In this document: piece by piece, positions 63,201 to 64,000 of the stretch
Layout of the letters: the number at the start of each line of letters is the position of its first letter
How positions within the stretch are numbered: position 1 is the stretch's first letter
Origin: Butyrivibrio sp.
Lineage (GTDB): Bacteria > Bacillota > Clostridia > Lachnospirales > Lachnospiraceae
DNA: 64,000 nt
Assembly (NCBI GenBank): GCA_015056655.1
Contig: SVFV01000009.1
Span: 1 to 64,000, forward strand
Direction of reading: 5' to 3'
The notes under the pieces: model-generated
Databases searched by the model: none
What the model was told of the DNA's origin: nothing
What the model saw: the letters and a program-made list of their open reading frames with translations, nothing else
Position numbers and translations under genes: made by a program

Positions 63201-64000
63201 ATGAAGAGTTTTAAGAAAATGAGAAAGTTTATATGTGGACTTACATTGTTATGTTTGTCACTGGCTTTGCTTTTACCTGCAGGACGTGTAAGTGCGGAAG
63301 CTAACAATGGCGGCCTCGGGTACATTGATACTACGAAAACGGGTAACCTGAAGATCTACTATAACTTTAGTGGATACGGAGATATGGCTGGAGTTAAGGC
63401 TCATATTTACCGTATTGCAGACGTTTCCAAGACTGGTGAGTTTACTGTTGTAGCTCCGTTTAATACGCTTGGACTTAATATCACAGATATGACTTCCATT
63501 TCCACGCATGAGCAGTGGAAGGCTATCACTGATACTTTGAGCATATATGTAAAGAACAATAGTGTTCAGGAATATGCTACGGCTACATCCGGAAATGATG
63601 GTTTTGCAGATCTTGGATCGGTTGCTACAGGTCTTTACTATGGTTACAGTGATCCAATCGAGATAGATGGAACAAGGTATGTGTATTATGATGTTATAGC
63701 TCCTGTTCCCGGACCAGTAATGCTTGATGAGACAGGCAGATCTGATTGGGATGGCACATGGACAAATGCGCCTTACGATGTTATCGCAATTCCCAAACGC
63801 GAATCTACAAGAGTAGAGGGCGACCCGGAAGAATATACTATTTTCAAGCAGTGGAATGATAAGGGTCATAGCGATGACCGTCCGGTTTCAATAAATGTAA
63901 AAATTTATTGTGATGGAGCACTTTTTGAGACGGTACAGCTTTCAAGCAGTAATAATTGGCAGTATTCCTGGAAGCATGAGAAGGGACATAAATTCACTGT
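63201..64000 (+). CDS. Second pilin/adhesin with Cna-B domain, cut by the window end
   Basis: An open frame from ATG 63201 to the window edge (266 codons, no stop). The N-terminus has a signal peptide, MKSFKKMRKFICGLTL, and a hydrophobic core cleaved after VSA. A pilin-like domain with YYNFSGYGDMAGVKAHIYRIADVS and LYYGYSDPI follows. A Cna-B-like unit begins near residue 212 (YTIFKQWNDKGHSDDRP, then SINVKIYCDGALFETVQLS) and is incomplete. The ribosome site CCAAGGGG is 9 bases upstream. It is probably the minor pilin of the same locus. Confidence 0.8.
   Translation, partial: MKSFKKMRKFICGLTLLCLSLALLLPAGRVSAEANNGGLGYIDTTKTGNLKIYYNFSGYGDMAGVKAHIYRIADVSKTGEFTVVAPFNTLGLNITDMTSISTHEQWKAITDTLSIYVKNNSVQEYATATSGNDGFADLGSVATGLYYGYSDPIEIDGTRYVYYDVIAPVPGPVMLDETGRSDWDGTWTNAPYDVIAIPKRESTRVEGDPEEYTIFKQWNDKGHSDDRPVSINVKIYCDGALFETVQLSSSNNWQYSWKHEKGHKFT

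Overview
The window reads as a chromosomal segment of a low-to-moderate GC Firmicute of the family Lachnospiraceae, most likely a Butyrivibrio/Pseudobutyrivibrio-type rumen or gut fibre degrader. This is an inference. It rests on strong AGGAGG-type ribosome binding sites, lipoprotein and LPxTG surface proteins, several proteins of families typical of Lachnospiraceae, clostridial-type HtpG and PurF, and arabinan/arabinoxylan-degrading enzymes. No rRNA, tRNA, CRISPR array or prophage was recognised.

Layout. 1-410: the 3' end of a group II intron (domains V-VI) followed by the 3' exon of a BspA-like leucine-rich-repeat gene. 559-5644: a 2-isopropylmalate synthase fused to an AraC-type DNA-binding domain, an SCP2-like protein with a histone-H1-like tail, an FAD enzyme and a PrsA-like lipoprotein foldase. 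5700-9700: an Rpn-type PD-(D/E)XK protein, two divergent secreted beta-helix proteins and an Sfp-type phosphopantetheinyl transferase. 9709-11954: htpG behind a perfect CIRCE operator. 12258-17137: a MacAB-like ABC efflux system preceded by a long inverted repeat. 17238-24181: a four-gene operon of unknown function built around a degenerate Hsp70/actin-like ATPase. 24273-27156: purF and purB. 27355-28095: a secreted protein of unknown function.

28376-39476 is an arabinan/arabino-oligosaccharide utilisation region: intracellular GH43, lipoprotein GH43, an ABC importer, GH51 arabinofuranosidase and an SMP-30 lactonase. It is interrupted by an AT-rich PD-(D/E)XK-like gene with reiterated TACGGGG motifs. 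39700-47343 is a second sugar island: ABC importer, LacI regulator with several candidate operators, a P-loop kinase-like protein and a GH13 sucrose-phosphorylase-like enzyme. These would together form an uptake, phosphorolysis and phosphorylation route. It ends in a strikingly structured inverted-repeat element (47341-47503), followed by an ArsR-type regulator with a large extra domain.

48632-53459 holds housekeeping genes: an SGNH hydrolase, purA, a HAD phosphatase, and infC-rpmI-rplT with a leader attenuator and an AUU start codon. 53648-64000 holds a coiled-coil protein with a basic tail and then a sortase-dependent pilus locus: signal peptidase I, a 1664-residue LPxTG adhesin, an LPxTG pilin, a class C sortase and a further pilin cut off by the window end. 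The least explained parts are the LeuA-AraC fusion, the Hsp70-like operon, the 47341-47503 structured element and the repeat family next to sugar-transporter genes.
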